Shown: in pieces, positions 35,512 to 45,596 of the stretch | Position numbering within the stretch: position 1 is the first letter of the stretch | Layout: each line of letters begins with the position of its first letter | Assembly (NCBI RefSeq): GCF_030409315.1 | Contig: NZ_JAUFPS010000006.1 | Span: 52,371-116,370 of the forward strand | Length of the DNA stretch: 64,000 nt | Direction: 5' to 3' | From: Mucilaginibacter flavus | GTDB taxonomy: Bacteria; Bacteroidota; Bacteroidia; Sphingobacteriales; Sphingobacteriaceae | Program-made: the position numbers and the translations under genes | Notes under the pieces: generated by a model | Seen by the model: only the letters and a program-made list of their open reading frames with translations | Told to the model about the DNA's origin: nothing | Database searches by the model: none

Positions 35512-36249
35512 ATGGAATTAAAAGATCCTGACTACGTTTACAAAAACGTAATACAATTAACCGACCAAGACGCATCCCGTAAATTTATAGCTAATGTTTT
35601 TTTGTGGATGTTTGTGGCTTTGGGTATCTCGGCATTTTGCGCTTTTGCATTTGCAAATACACCGTCGTTACTTTCATTGCTAATCAGCACCGAATCTGGG
35701 CAGGCAGCTTTAACACCTCTTGCTTATGTGGCCATGTTTTCGCCTTTGGCATTTGTTTTATTAATGCGCTTTGGCTTAAATCGTATTTCATACCCGGTAT
35801 TAGCCTTGTTATTTGTTGCTTATGCAGCGTTGACAGGAGTTAGCTTAAGCTTTATATTGCTTATTTATACCTCTGCTTCGGTATTTGGCGTATTTGCAAT
35901 TTCGGCCTTGGTGTTTGGCGTAATGGCAGTTGCCGGTTACACCACCAACATTGATTTAACTAACTTTGGCTCTATCATGATTATGTTGTTAGTAGGTATA
36001 GTTGTGGCATCATTGGTGAACTTCTTTATGCACAGCAGCGCTTTGTATTACATCATTAGCTATGTAGGTATTGCGGTATTTACAGGCTTAACTGCTTATG
36101 ACGTGCAGAAATTGAAAAACATTGGTGCCGGTTTAGAGTATGGTGATGCATCTGCCAAAAAAATGGCTTTAATGGGTGGCTTAACACTGTACCTTGATTT
36201 CATCAATCTTTTCCTGATGATTCTGCGTTTATTTGGCAGAAGAAGATAA
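35512..36249 (+). CDS. Bax inhibitor-1 / YccA family membrane protein
   Basis: A 245-residue inner-membrane protein with seven hydrophobic helices, matching the BI-1 (TMBIM) family. Landmarks are FIANVFLWMFVALGISAFCAFAFAN (as position marks for helix one), the middle GVFAISALVFGVMAVAGY, and the C-terminal TAYDVQKLKNIG, with the family's Asp, and LTLYLDFINLFLMILRLFGRR. Some family members act as calcium leak channels; bacterial ones can influence membrane protease FtsH. A TATATTCG at 35484-35491 is a near-consensus -7 box. Confidence 0.93.
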   Translation: MELKDPDYVYKNVIQLTDQDASRKFIANVFLWMFVALGISAFCAFAFANTPSLLSLLISTESGQAALTPLAYVAMFSPLAFVLLMRFGLNRISYPVLALLFVAYAALTGVSLSFILLIYTSASVFGVFAISALVFGVMAVAGYTTNIDLTNFGSIMIMLLVGIVVASLVNFFMHSSALYYIISYVGIAVFTGLTAYDVQKLKNIGAGLEYGDASAKKMALMGGLTLYLDFINLFLMILRLFGRRR

Positions 36250-36270
36250 TTAGCAACCAACAAATTATTA

Positions 36271-36300
36271 TAAAAGCTGCCCCGCAAAGGCGGCTTTTTT
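36271..36300 (+). terminator. Terminator after the BI-1 gene
   Basis: AAAAGCTGCC pairs with GGCGGCTTTT (one G-T pair), followed by T residues. Confidence 0.85.
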
Positions 36301-36383
36301 TATGCCCGGAAATTTACACGGCTTACAGATTTGAGAATGGCTGGCCTATTGCATTTTACCGCTTTATTATGCACCTTTGCATT

Positions 36384-36492
36384 GCTTATGGAGAAAGACG
36401 GAGGGATTAGACCCTGCGATGTCTTAGCAACCTGTGCTTCACAAGGTGCTACATTCTACCCGGCCGGCTAAACAGCCCCTGGAAAGATAAGC
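36384..36492 (+). promoter_or_regulatory. SAM-I (S-box) riboswitch before metH
   Basis: P1 is formed by GCTTAT (36384-36389) and ATAAGC (36487-36492). Between them come the S-box landmarks in order: GGAGAAAGACGGAGGGA (kink-turn side), ACCC, CTTAGCAACC, AAGGTGCTAC, and GGAAAGATAAG at the end. The aptamer binds S-adenosylmethionine and normally lowers expression when SAM is plentiful. A short stem (CGAAAGTC 36492-36499 with GACTTTTCG 36512-36520) followed by a T run at 36529-36536 is the probable expression platform, though a gap of eight bases separates stem and T run. Confidence 0.92.
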
Positions 36493-36534
36493 GAAAGTCA
36501 ATTGAACACCCGACTTTTCGATGTAAGCTTTTTT

Positions 36535-36649
36535 TTAGTAGCAAGTAGTTAGTATCAAGTAGCAAGATTTCTTAGCTTGTGTTGATCTAATTTAATCAAT
36601 TATCGGGCTTTCCCGTACTTGATACTTGATACTAATTACTTGATACTAA
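36535..36649. repeat. Long imperfect hairpin of AGTATCAAGTA words ahead of metH
   Basis: A 32-base arm at 36535-36566 and one at 36618-36649 are complementary at 29 of 32 positions. Both are built from tandem copies of a degenerate word, AGTATCAAGT(A/T). The right arm ends two bases before the metH ATG. The 20-mer CAAGTAGTTAGTATCAAGTA at 36542-36561 recurs exactly at 45470-45489. Confidence 0.9.
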
Positions 36650-36651
36650 CC

Positions 36652-39600
36652 ATGGATATTAGAAAAGAATTAGAGAAACGCATCCTTGTAATTGACGGGG
36701 CTATGGGTACCATGATACAGCGGTACCAGCTTACCGAGAAGGATTTTCGTGGGGAGCGGTTTAAGGATCACCATAGTGATTTGCAGGGTAATAATGACCT
36801 TTTGAATATCACACGCCCGGATATCATCAAGGCCATTCATGCCGAATATCTGGATGCCGGTGCCGATATTATTGAAACCAATACATTTAGTACACAAGTA
36901 ATTTCGCTGGCCGATTATAAGCTGGAAGAACTGGCCTATGAACTAAGCTATGAAGGCGCCCGCATTGCCCGTGAGGTTACGGATGAATACAATAAAAAAA
37001 CACCCGAAAAACCGCGCTTTGTGGCTGGTGCAGTTGGGCCAACAAACCGTACGGCCTCCCTATCACCAGATGTAAACGATCCTGGTTACCGCGCCGTTAC
37101 TTTTGACGACCTGGCCGATGCTTATTATGACCAGGTACGGGGTTTGGTCGACGGAGGGTCGGACCTGTTATTGGTAGAAACCATTTTTGATACCCTTAAT
37201 GCCAAGGCGGCCTTGTTTGCTATAAACCGGTATGCCAATGAATCGGGCAAGCACTTGCCTATCATGATATCGGGTACCATTACAGATGCGTCCGGTCGTA
37301 CCTTATCGGGGCAAACGGTTGAAGCATTCTGGAATTCTATTCGCCATGCCAACCTTTTATCGGTAGGTTTAAACTGCGCTTTGGGTGCCAAAGAAATGCG
37401 CCCGCATTTGGCCGAGCTATCTGAAAAAGCGGATGTGTTTATATCGGCTTATCCAAATGCTGGCTTGCCAAATGAGTTTGGTCAGTACGATGAAACCGCG
37501 CACGAAACCGCGCACCAGGTAGATGATTTTATGAAAGCCGGCCTGGTAAATATTGTAGGTGGCTGCTGCGGTACCACGCCCGAGCACATTAAGTGTATTG
37601 CCGAAAAGGCTGCTAAATATCCGGCGAGGTTGTTGCCTCAAATTGATCCGGATATGCGCCTGAGCGGTTTAGAAGCTGTTACCATAAAACCCGAAAGCAT
37701 TTTTGTAAACGTGGGCGAGCGTACCAATATTACCGGTTCGCCAAAGTTTTCAAAGCTGATTTTGGCCGAGGACTACGAAGCCGCTTTAGCTGTTGCCTTG
37801 CAACAGGTTGAAGGCGGTGCCCAGGTTATCGACATTAACATGGATGAGGGAATGATCGACTCGGAAGCCGTGATGGTAAAATTCCTTAATCTTGTAGCTT
37901 CAGAGCCTGATATTGCCAAGCTGCCTATCATGATCGATTCCTCTAAATGGACGGTTATTGAGGCTGGTTTAAAGTGTATCCAGGGTAAGGGCATAGTAAA
38001 CTCCATCTCCCTTAAAGAGGGCGAAGAAAAGTTTATTGAACATGCCCGCAAAATATTAAGCTATGGCGCTGCAGCCGTAGTAATGGCCTTCGACGAAACC
38101 GGTCAGGCCGATTCATTGGCACGCAGGATAGAGATCTGTAAAAGATCATACGATATATTGGTTGATGTGGTAGGTTTCCCTCCGCAGGATATTATTTTCG
38201 ACCCCAACATACTTACCGTAGCTACCGGCTTGGAGGAGCACAACAATTACGCGGTAGATTTTATTGAAGCTACCCGCTGGATAAAACAAAACCTGCCCCA
38301 TGCCAAAGTGAGCGGTGGGGTAAGTAATATTTCGTTTTCCTTTAGGGGAAATAACGTGGTACGCGAGGCTATGCACTCGGCATTTCTTTTCCATGCCATT
38401 GGTGCCGGTATGGATATGGGCATTGTAAACGCCGGTATGCTGGAAGTTTATGAGCAGATAGACAAGACCCTGTTGGAATTGGTAGAAGACGTACTGCTTA
38501 ACCGCCGTGATGATGCTACCGAACGCCTGGTTGAATATGCTGATACCATCAAAAGCAAGGGCAAAGAAGTAGTGCGGGATGAGGAGTGGCGTAAGGGAAC
38601 AGTGCAGGAGCGCTTATCGCACGCGTTGGTGAAGGGTATTATTGAATACCTGGATAACGATGTAGAAGAAGCCCGCCAAACCTACAGCAAACCGCTTGAA
38701 GTAATTGAAGGTCCGCTGATGGATGGCATGAACATCGTAGGCGATTTGTTTGGCGCCGGTAAAATGTTTTTACCACAGGTGGTAAAATCGGCCCGTGTAA
38801 TGAAAAAGGCTGTAGCTTACCTGTTGCCCTTTATTGAACTGGAAAAACAACGGGTTATCGATGCCGGTGAAGACGCCAGCGACAGCAGGGCAAATGCCGG
38901 TAAAATACTGATGGCCACCGTAAAAGGCGACGTACACGATATTGGCAAAAATATAGTAGGCGTAGTACTGGCCTGTAACAACTTTGAGGTGATTGATCTT
39001 GGGGTAATGGTGCCCGCGCAACGCATTATTGAAGAAGCAAAAAAACAAAATGTAGATATTATTGGCCTGAGTGGTTTGATTACCCCATCGCTGGATGAAA
39101 TGGTTCACTTTGCCAAAGAGATGGAACGCGAAGGGTTTACCATTCCGTTGATTGTAGGGGGCGCTACTACTTCCCGCATCCATGCCGCCGTAAAAATCGA
39201 CCCTAACTATTCTGGTGCCGCTATTCACGTGCTGGATGCATCGCGCAGTGTTACGGTTTGCAGTAGTTTGATGAATAAGGATGGCCGTGATGCATATATC
39301 CAGAATATTAAAGACGAATACGCCAAATCGCGCGAAGCGCATTTGAACAAAAAATCGGACAAACGCTTTGTTACTATCGATCAGGCCCGCCAGGCCCGTT
39401 TCCAGGTGAGCTTGGATGGTGATGTTGCGCCGAAGCCAAGTTTCACTGGTACCAAAGTATTTGAATCGTACCCGCTGGAAGAACTGTTGCCTTATATAGA
39501 TTGGACACCGTTTTTCCATACCTGGGAGCTGCGTGGCAGTTATCCTAAAATATTTGCTGATAAATTTGTGGGCGATGAAGCTAAGAAACTATTTGACGAT

Positions 39601-40341
39601 GCGCAGGTGCTGTTAAAACGCATTGTTGGCCAAAAACTGCTACATGCCAATGGCGTAATAGGTTTTTGGCCGGCTAACAGTGTAGGCGATGATATTGAAT
39701 TATATACCGACGAAAGCCGCACAACACTGTTGAGCCGCATCCACACACTTCGCCAACAGGCAGAGAAAGTGAAAGGCGATCCGTATTACGCGTTATCAGA
39801 TTTTATCGCCCCAAAAGAAAGCGGCGTACCTGATTACTTTGGGGGCTTTGCCGTAACAACCGGTATTGGTTGCGATGAGCTGGTTGCCGAATTTGAGGCC
39901 GATCATGACGATTATAACAGCATCATGGCCAAAGCCCTTGCCGACCGCCTGGCCGAAGCCTTCGCCGAAAAAATGCACGAACTGGTGCGCAAAGAATACT
40001 GGGGCTACAGTAAAGGCGAACAGTTAAGTGCCGATGAATTGATTAAGGAAGAGTATCAAGGCATCCGCCCGGCCCCCGGTTATCCCGCCTGCCCGGACCA
40101 TACCGAGAAAACTACCCTGTTCGAGCTGTTAAAAGCCGAAGACAACGCCCAGATGCACTTAACCGAAAGCCTGGCCATGACACCGGCTGCATCGGTAAGT
40201 GGTTTTTATTTCGCGCACCCGCAGGCACGGTATTTTGGATTGGGTAAAATCAGCAAGGATCAGATAGAGGATTACGCGGTGAGGAAGCAAATGGATATTG
40301 AAACGATAGAGCGCTGGTTAGGTCCGAACATAAATTATTGA
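36652..40341 (+). CDS. metH: Cobalamin-dependent methionine synthase
   Basis: A 1229-residue MetH transferring methyl from methyl-tetrahydrofolate to homocysteine. The ATG at 36652 ([10 protein letters not shown]) is chosen; an upstream TTG lies in the hairpin. Domains in order are: homocysteine binding (LNCALGA; zinc Cys in [10 protein letters not shown]), pterin binding ([16 protein letters not shown]), cap, cobalamin binding with D-x-H-x-x-G ([11 protein letters not shown]), and the activation domain ([17 protein letters not shown]). All are complete. The SAM riboswitch upstream explains its control; metF follows. Confidence 0.98.
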   Translation: MDIRKELEKRILVIDGAMGTMIQRYQLTEKDFRGERFKDHHSDLQGNNDLLNITRPDIIKAIHAEYLDAGADIIETNTFSTQVISLADYKLEELAYELSYEGARIAREVTDEYNKKTPEKPRFVAGAVGPTNRTASLSPDVNDPGYRAVTFDDLADAYYDQVRGLVDGGSDLLLVETIFDTLNAKAALFAINRYANESGKHLPIMISGTITDASGRTLSGQTVEAFWNSIRHANLLSVGLNCALGAKEMRPHLAELSEKADVFISAYPNAGLPNEFGQYDETAHETAHQVDDFMKAGLVNIVGGCCGTTPEHIKCIAEKAAKYPARLLPQIDPDMRLSGLEAVTIKPESIFVNVGERTNITGSPKFSKLILAEDYEAALAVALQQVEGGAQVIDINMDEGMIDSEAVMVKFLNLVASEPDIAKLPIMIDSSKWTVIEAGLKCIQGKGIVNSISLKEGEEKFIEHARKILSYGAAAVVMAFDETGQADSLARRIEICKRSYDILVDVVGFPPQDIIFDPNILTVATGLEEHNNYAVDFIEATRWIKQNLPHAKVSGGVSNISFSFRGNNVVREAMHSAFLFHAIGAGMDMGIVNAGMLEVYEQIDKTLLELVEDVLLNRRDDATERLVEYADTIKSKGKEVVRDEEWRKGTVQERLSHALVKGIIEYLDNDVEEARQTYSKPLEVIEGPLMDGMNIVGDLFGAGKMFLPQVVKSARVMKKAVAYLLPFIELEKQRVIDAGEDASDSRANAGKILMATVKGDVHDIGKNIVGVVLACNNFEVIDLGVMVPAQRIIEEAKKQNVDIIGLSGLITPSLDEMVHFAKEMEREGFTIPLIVGGATTSRIHAAVKIDPNYSGAAIHVLDASRSVTVCSSLMNKDGRDAYIQNIKDEYAKSREAHLNKKSDKRFVTIDQARQARFQVSLDGDVAPKPSFTGTKVFESYPLEELLPYIDWTPFFHTWELRGSYPKIFADKFVGDEAKKLFDDAQVLLKRIVGQKLLHANGVIGFWPANSVGDDIELYTDESRTTLLSRIHTLRQQAEKVKGDPYYALSDFIAPKESGVPDYFGGFAVTTGIGCDELVAEFEADHDDYNSIMAKALADRLAEAFAEKMHELVRKEYWGYSKGEQLSADELIKEEYQGIRPAPGYPACPDHTEKTTLFELLKAEDNAQMHLTESLAMTPAASVSGFYFAHPQARYFGLGKISKDQIEDYAVRKQMDIETIERWLGPNINY

Positions 40342-40359
40342 AACTAAAAATATAAACAA

Positions 40360-40456
40360 CGTCATTGCGAGGTACGAAGCAATCTCTACACAGGCAGAGC
40401 TAACATGCACGCCTGCTCTGTAAAGTTTGGAGATTGGTTCGTACCTCGCAATGACG
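40360..40456. repeat. REP-like palindromic element between metH and metF
   Basis: Arm one at 40360-40386 begins CGTCATTGCGAGGTACGAAG and ends CAATCTC. Arm two at 40430-40456 is its complement with one mismatch. An inner CAGAGC/GCTCTG pair extends the fold. This CGTCATTGCGAG motif is a known dispersed intergenic repeat type in several bacteria. A worn relative is at 53979-54062. Confidence 0.88.
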
Positions 40457-40488
40457 GAAGAGGAGAAACACCTCACACCACAGAAAAA

Positions 40489-41445
40489 ATGAAAATTACA
40501 GAGCACATTAAGAACGCGGCAGGCAAAACCTTATTCTCTTTCGAACTAATACCACCTTTAAAAGGTCAAAGCATCCAGGGCATTTACGATGCTATTGATC
40601 CCTTGATGGAGTTTAAGCCGCCGTTTATTGATGTAACATCCTTGCGTGAGGATTTTATTTACAAGCAGCATGAAAATGGCCTGTTAGAAAAACTGAGTTA
40701 TCGTAAGCGCCCTGGTACCATCGCTATTTGTGCCGCTATCATGAATAAATATAAAGTAGATACCGTTCCGCATTTGTTGTGTGGTGGTTTTACTAAGGAT
40801 GAAACCGAGAATGGTCTTGTGGACCTACAATTCCTGGGGATCGAGAACGTGTTGGTGCTGCGTGGCGACGCGCGCCGTGGTGATGCTTCATTTGTACCTA
40901 CGCCAAACGGACATAATTACGCTACCGATCTGTTACAGCAGGTGGTGAACATGAATAATGGTATTTACCTGCACGAGCATAATGACGATAGCCTGAAAAC
41001 GGATTTCTGCATGGGGATTGCCGGTTATCCTGAAAAACATTTTGAGGCCCCCAATCTTAAAAGCGATTTCAAATACCTGAAACAAAAGGTAGATATGGGC
41101 GCCGATTTTATTGTAACCCAAATGTTTTTTGATAACCAGAAGTATTTCGACTTTGTAAATAACTGCAGGGCTAATGGCATTAATGTACCCATTATTCCGG
41201 GTTTAAAACCGGTTACCAATTCAAAGCAATTGATAGGCCTGGCCAAAACCTTTAGTATTGATATGCCCGAAGACCTGTGCGACGCCGTTAACGCCTGCAA
41301 ATCCGAAAAAGACGTACGCGAAATTGGCATCCAATGGACTATAAACCAATGCCGCGAACTCATCAAATTCGGCGTACCGGTACTCCACTTTTATACAATG
41401 AGCAATGCCGGGCCAACGAAGAGAATTGCCGAGGCGATTTTTTAG
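40489..41445 (+). CDS. metF: 5,10-methylenetetrahydrofolate reductase
   Basis: A 318-residue MetF that supplies methyl-tetrahydrofolate to MetH. The ATG at 40489 (MKITEHIKNAAGKTLFSFE) is chosen because the frame upstream only reads through the palindromic repeat. FAD-binding and substrate segments visible are FSFELIPPLKG, FIDVTSLREDF, GIENVLVLRGDARRGD, DFCMGIAGYPEKHFEAPN, and GADFIVTQMFFDN. It probably shares the metH transcript, although the repeat between the genes could reduce read-through. Confidence 0.97.
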   Translation: MKITEHIKNAAGKTLFSFELIPPLKGQSIQGIYDAIDPLMEFKPPFIDVTSLREDFIYKQHENGLLEKLSYRKRPGTIAICAAIMNKYKVDTVPHLLCGGFTKDETENGLVDLQFLGIENVLVLRGDARRGDASFVPTPNGHNYATDLLQQVVNMNNGIYLHEHNDDSLKTDFCMGIAGYPEKHFEAPNLKSDFKYLKQKVDMGADFIVTQMFFDNQKYFDFVNNCRANGINVPIIPGLKPVTNSKQLIGLAKTFSIDMPEDLCDAVNACKSEKDVREIGIQWTINQCRELIKFGVPVLHFYTMSNAGPTKRIAEAIF

Positions 41446-41512
41446 GACAGCACCCCGAGGTTAATATTGCCAAAAATATCTACATTTAGGTATTACACCT
41501 GAACTGATATTT

Positions 41513-42070
41513 ATGGATTTTTTTAGTCATATCAAGTCTGTTATCGGCATAATATTGGGGCTTAGCATTACGCATTTGCTTAAGGGCGCGGCCAAGCAAA
41601 TTCAGCATCCCGGTCGGAGCAAACCTTATTGGGTTCACAACCTGTGGGCCTTTTACATGTTTTTGCTGCTGCTGCATTTTTGGTGGTGGGAGTTTAACCT
41701 GCACGATATTAAGCAATGGCTGTTTGTAGAATACTTTTTTGTAATCCTTTACATTGTGCTTTACTATAGCGTTTGCGCCCTCATCTATCCCGAAGATTTA
41801 AAAGACTATAAAGATTATGAAGACTATTTTTATTCCCGCAAAAAATGGATTTTCGGTATTTTAGGTTTTAGCTACCTGATGGATTTAGTTGATACTTTTA
41901 TAAAAGGGCAGGCCTATTATAGTCATTATTCTATTGAATACCCTATTCGTAATGTTAGTCACTTTTTGTTGTGCCTTGTAGCCATGAAGGTTGATAGTAA
42001 GGTGTTCCATTCCATACTGGTGCTGGTATTTTTAGTGTATGAGTTCTCCTATATTTTAAGGCTTTTCTAA
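41513..42070 (+). CDS. Unknown membrane protein
   Basis: A 185-residue integral membrane protein with about five hydrophobic helices, rich in Tyr, Phe and Trp, and a charged loop PEDLKDYKDYEDYFYSRKK in the middle. I recognise no family. The preceding metF ends 67 bases upstream, so co-transcription is possible but nothing ties their roles. No clear close promoter box is seen. Confidence 0.65.
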   Translation: MDFFSHIKSVIGIILGLSITHLLKGAAKQIQHPGRSKPYWVHNLWAFYMFLLLLHFWWWEFNLHDIKQWLFVEYFFVILYIVLYYSVCALIYPEDLKDYKDYEDYFYSRKKWIFGILGFSYLMDLVDTFIKGQAYYSHYSIEYPIRNVSHFLLCLVAMKVDSKVFHSILVLVFLVYEFSYILRLF

Positions 42071-42401
42071 CGCTTCCGAGGAGTCAGAACAGTGTGTGAA
42101 CTGTCATTAAGAGTTATAAAATCCAGGCCCTCTAAAAGGAGAACGACAAAGTTTAACAAAAATGGAGGTGATGCTTTGACTGGCTCAAACTGATAGCCCT
42201 CTTTAGAAATTACAATTTGTGGAGATATGAAGAAGAAATAGGTGGGCTGTGAATCACATCATAGCAGCTTTTTTCAATGATAACTTGATGGATAAGGTGA
42301 TAACAATTTGATAAAAAATAAAAGCGGCCTGGCAATAAATGCTGACCGGCCGCTTTTATTTTAAACTCTCCCCTTTTAGTGCAAACTTAGCGGGGCGTCT
42401 G
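42071..42401. other. Gene-free stretch between a membrane protein gene and porX
   Basis: No gene-like frame is seen. The only firm structure is the strong hairpin at 42315-42362, which ends both flanking genes. Confidence 0.5.
42315..42362. terminator. Bidirectional terminator
   Basis: AATAAAAGCGGCC (42317-42329) and GGCCGCTTTTATT (42348-42360) pair fully, with A/T flanks on both sides. Suited to convergent genes. Confidence 0.93.
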
Positions 42402-43955
42402 CTATTTCGGACCGTACGTAACTATCGGCACTATCATTTCTTCTAACGAGATACCGCCATGTTGGAAGGTTTCATTATAAAAATTCACAAAGTGATTATA
42501 GTTGTTAGGGTACACAAAGTAGCTATCTTCTTTGGCAAACACAAAGCTGCTGCTTAGGTGCAGCTTAGGCAGCATGGCGTCGTGCGGGTTTCGGATGTGG
42601 AATACTTCTTTGGCGTTATAGTTGAGGTTTTTGCCTTGTTTGTAACGCAGGTTGGTGTTAGTATTCCTGTCACCCACAATTTTGCTTGGGTTTTTTACGC
42701 GGATGGTGCCATGATCTGTGGTGATTACCACCCTTACCTGTTTTTGAGCCAGGTATTTAAGCAAATCAAATAATGGCGAATGCTCAAACCACGATAGCGT
42801 TAATGAACGATAAGCCGCGTCATCGCTGGCCAGCTCGCGGATCATCTGCATATCGGTACGGGCATGTGATAACATATCCACAAAGTTGTACACAACCACG
42901 TTAAGCTCGTTGCCCATCAGGTTATTTACCGATTCATTCAGCGCCTTACCTTCGTCAATATTAAGGATTTTGTGGTACGAGTATTTGCACTCTTTACGTA
43001 ATACACGTTTCAAATGATCGGCAATAAATTCCGATTCATAAAGGTTTTTACCGCCTTCGTCCTCATCGTTCTGCCACATGGTTGGGTAACGCCTTTCCAT
43101 GTCTAAAGGCATCAGGCCGCTAAATATAGAGTTACGGGCGTATTGGGTAGCCGTTGGTAAAATACTGTAGTAAGTATCTTCCTCCTCTAACCTAAAATAT
43201 TCAGAAATAATTGGGTTAATAATCTTAAACTGATCATAACGCAGGTTATCTATCAATATAAAAAACAAGGGGCCTTTACCATCCAACTTAGGGAACACCT
43301 TCTTTTTAAACAATTGCGGCGAACTGGTAGGTGCCATATCCGGATTTTTGATCCAGTTTAAATAGTTTCGCTCAATAAATTTGCAAAACTGGGTATTGGC
43401 TTCGGCTTTTTGCATGGTTAAAATCTCGTGCATGCCGGCGTCCTCCAGTTTCTCCAGTTCCAGCTCCCAGTAAATTAGCTTTTTGTACACATCAACCCAT
43501 TCCTGGTGGTTCAGGTTATCATTAAGCGTCATGCCCAGCGTACGGAAATCCATTTGGTAGGCCATGGTTGTTTTTTCGGTAACCAGGCGCTTGTTTTCGG
43601 TAAGCTTTTTAATGGTAAGCAATATTTGTTTAGGATGTACCGGTTTAATGAGGTAATCATCAATTTTTGAACCGATGGCATCCTCCATTAAATACTCTTC
43701 CTCGTTTTTGGTGATCAGCACAATAGGCACATCGTTGTTGATGTTTTTAATTTGCTGCAGAGTTTCTAAACCGGTAAGGCCGGGCATGTTTTCGTCAAGG
43801 AAAACCAGGTCGAAATAGCCGCTTTTAAAAGTATCAACGGCATCATTGCCATTGGTTACGGTAGTAACTTTGTAGCCTTTTTCGCCTAAGAAAAGTATAT
43901 GTGGTCGTAACAGGTCAATTTCGTCATCAGCCCATAAAATGGTGGTATCTTGCAT
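42402..43955 (-). CDS. porX: PorX, type IX secretion response regulator with a PglZ domain
   Basis: A 517-residue protein with an N-terminal receiver domain (phospho-acceptor Asp54 in LVFLDENMPGL, LITKNEEEYL, DDYLIKPVHP) and a large C-terminal PglZ domain of the alkaline phosphatase superfamily (FILIDNLRYDQFKII, VVITTDHGTIRVKNP and the His-bearing NHFVNFYNETFQHGG). PorX is known to control type IX secretion genes with PorY and SigP. The T9SS genes themselves are not in this window. It is divergent from the HD-lpx series. Confidence 0.95.
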   Translation of the reverse strand: MQDTTILWADDEIDLLRPHILFLGEKGYKVTTVTNGNDAVDTFKSGYFDLVFLDENMPGLTGLETLQQIKNINNDVPIVLITKNEEEYLMEDAIGSKIDDYLIKPVHPKQILLTIKKLTENKRLVTEKTTMAYQMDFRTLGMTLNDNLNHQEWVDVYKKLIYWELELEKLEDAGMHEILTMQKAEANTQFCKFIERNYLNWIKNPDMAPTSSPQLFKKKVFPKLDGKGPLFFILIDNLRYDQFKIINPIISEYFRLEEEDTYYSILPTATQYARNSIFSGLMPLDMERRYPTMWQNDEDEGGKNLYESEFIADHLKRVLRKECKYSYHKILNIDEGKALNESVNNLMGNELNVVVYNFVDMLSHARTDMQMIRELASDDAAYRSLTLSWFEHSPLFDLLKYLAQKQVRVVITTDHGTIRVKNPSKIVGDRNTNTNLRYKQGKNLNYNAKEVFHIRNPHDAMLPKLHLSSSFVFAKEDSYFVYPNNYNHFVNFYNETFQHGGISLEEMIVPIVTYGPK

Positions 43956-43976
43956 AGTATCTGTATTTAAGTATTC

Positions 43977-44108
43977 TGAATCAGGATTTTCAGGATTGGA
44001 GAATTTTCAGAATGATTGTATGTGATGAATAAGATTAAGTTAATTCAAATATGCTACATTAATCAGTCTATTTCCGTTAATTCTCAAATTCAGAAAATTC
44101 TGATTCAA
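43977..44108. repeat. Inverted word repeat between porX and the HD gene
   Basis: Arm 43977-44005 and arm 44080-44108 are complementary at 25 of 29 positions; the words are of TGAATCAG(A/G)ATTTTC type. The same word family returns at 48929-49094. Confidence 0.8.
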
Positions 44109-44188
44109 ACAATTAACCCCAAAGGGACGGTTTTGTTGTCACTGAGTAAAGGTATTAACAAAATTTAACAAACATCGGGCGCTTATTT

Positions 44189-44196
44189 TACCTTTG
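44189..44196 (+). promoter_or_regulatory. -7 box of the HD-lpx series
   Basis: TACCTTTG matches TAnnTTTG and is 28 bases before the preferred start at 44225. Confidence 0.5.
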
Positions 44197-44224
44197 TTTT
44201 ACATTTTTGCACTTATTGAGCATT

Positions 44225-45460
44225 TTGAACAAAAAGAAAATAATAAACGATCCGGTACACGGTTTTATCAGCATCCCTACCGAGCTGATATTTGACCTGA
44301 TAGAGCATCCTTACTTTCAGCGATTGCGGTATATCAAACAACTGGGGATGACGCACCTGGTTTACCCCGGGGCCTTACACACCCGTTTTCATCATGCACT
44401 TGGTGCCATGCACCTCATGGACATGGCCATCGAAACGCTCCGCAATAAAGGACATCATATAAGCGATGAGGAAGAGGAAGCGGTAACCATTGCCATCCTT
44501 TTACATGATATTGGGCATGGTCCGTTTTCGCATGCGTTGGAGCGATCTATCATTGAAGGAATCAATCACGAAGATATTTCAAGCATGCTCATGAAAAAGC
44601 TGAACGAGCAGTTTGAGGGTAAGCTTACCATGGCTATCAGCATTTTTAATGGCACCTATCCCCGTAAATTTTTGCATCAGCTGGTATCAAGTCAACTGGA
44701 TATGGACAGGTTGGATTACCTGAATCGCGACAGTTATTTTACAGGTGTATCTGAAGGCGTGATCAGCTCAGACCGCATTATTAAAATGCTTAATGTAAAG
44801 GATGACCACATTGTGGTTGAAGCAAAAGGTATTTACTCGATAGAAAAATTCCTGATTGCCCGCCGCCTGATGTACTGGCAGGTGTACCTGCATAAAACCG
44901 TAATTGCAGGCGAAGAGCTACTGGTGAAAATATTTAAACGCTGCCGCGAACTTACATTACAAGGCGAGGACCTGTTTGGCACACCTGCGTTGAAGCATTT
45001 TATAAAAGGCCGCATCAGCAGGGATGTGTTTATGAATGAGGATCATCACCTGGAAACTTTTGCAGGGTTGGACGATACCGATATTATGGCCTCTGTAAAA
45101 GTTTGGGCCGGTCATGATGATTTTATATTGTCAACCCTGTCGCAAAACCTGGTACAGCGTAAATTGTACCATGTAGATATCAGCAACAAACCGGCCGATA
45201 AAGCTTTTGTGGATTCGCTAACCCAAAAAGCCATGCAAAAATATGGCGTAAGCCAGCAAGATGCCGCGTACTTTGTTTTCACAACATCCATCCGCAACAA
45301 CGCCTACACCGCCGGCGATGGCAATATAGGTATATTGATGAAAGATGGCCATGTACATGATATTACAACCGCCAGCGATAACTCTACCTTAGAGGCCCTG
45401 GCCAAAACCGTTAAAAAATATATACTTTGTTATAGCAAGAATTTAGTAGTAAGTAGTTAA
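44225..45460 (+). CDS. HD-domain phosphohydrolase (dNTPase-like)
   Basis: A 411-residue HD hydrolase. No ATG fits the N-terminus, so the TTG at 44225 (LNKKKIINDPVHGF) is preferred; another TTG at 44207 is possible. The metal-binding set includes LHTRFHHALGAMHLM, ILLHDIGHGPFSHALE and QLDMDRLDYLNRDSYFTG, as in dGTPase/SAMHD1-like proteins. These enzymes remove triphosphate from deoxynucleotides. In Bacteroidota this gene commonly precedes lpxD, as it does here. Confidence 0.9.
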   Translation: MNKKKIINDPVHGFISIPTELIFDLIEHPYFQRLRYIKQLGMTHLVYPGALHTRFHHALGAMHLMDMAIETLRNKGHHISDEEEEAVTIAILLHDIGHGPFSHALERSIIEGINHEDISSMLMKKLNEQFEGKLTMAISIFNGTYPRKFLHQLVSSQLDMDRLDYLNRDSYFTGVSEGVISSDRIIKMLNVKDDHIVVEAKGIYSIEKFLIARRLMYWQVYLHKTVIAGEELLVKIFKRCRELTLQGEDLFGTPALKHFIKGRISRDVFMNEDHHLETFAGLDDTDIMASVKVWAGHDDFILSTLSQNLVQRKLYHVDISNKPADKAFVDSLTQKAMQKYGVSQQDAAYFVFTTSIRNNAYTAGDGNIGILMKDGHVHDITTASDNSTLEALAKTVKKYILCYSKNLVVSS

Positions 45461-45463
45461 TTG

Positions 45464-45551
45464 AAGTATCAAGTAGTTAGTATCAAGTATCATGATTTTT
45501 TTCCTGCTAAGTGCAGCTGTCTTGATACTTACTACTTGATACTTGATACTC
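45464..45551. repeat. Inverted repeat of AGTATCAAGTA words before lpxD
   Basis: Arms at 45464-45495 and 45520-45551 match at 25 of 32 positions and are tandem degenerate AGTATCAAGT words, the same family as before metH. The left arm starts 4 bases after the HD gene's stop. Confidence 0.85.
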
Positions 45552-45596
45552 AGAATTAATAATTTGCCACTTTAATTATAACATTTAAATTTGTCG

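Noticed and set aside
40405..40488. A longer N-terminus for MetF read through the REP-like palindrome
   Set aside because: MetF proteins start near MKITEHI; the extension is encoded by the palindrome and matches nothing in the family.
45586..45593. TAAATTTG as the lpxD promoter
   Set aside because: It fits the consensus but is only three bases before the ATG, which would leave no leader; kept only as a remark in the lpxD entry.
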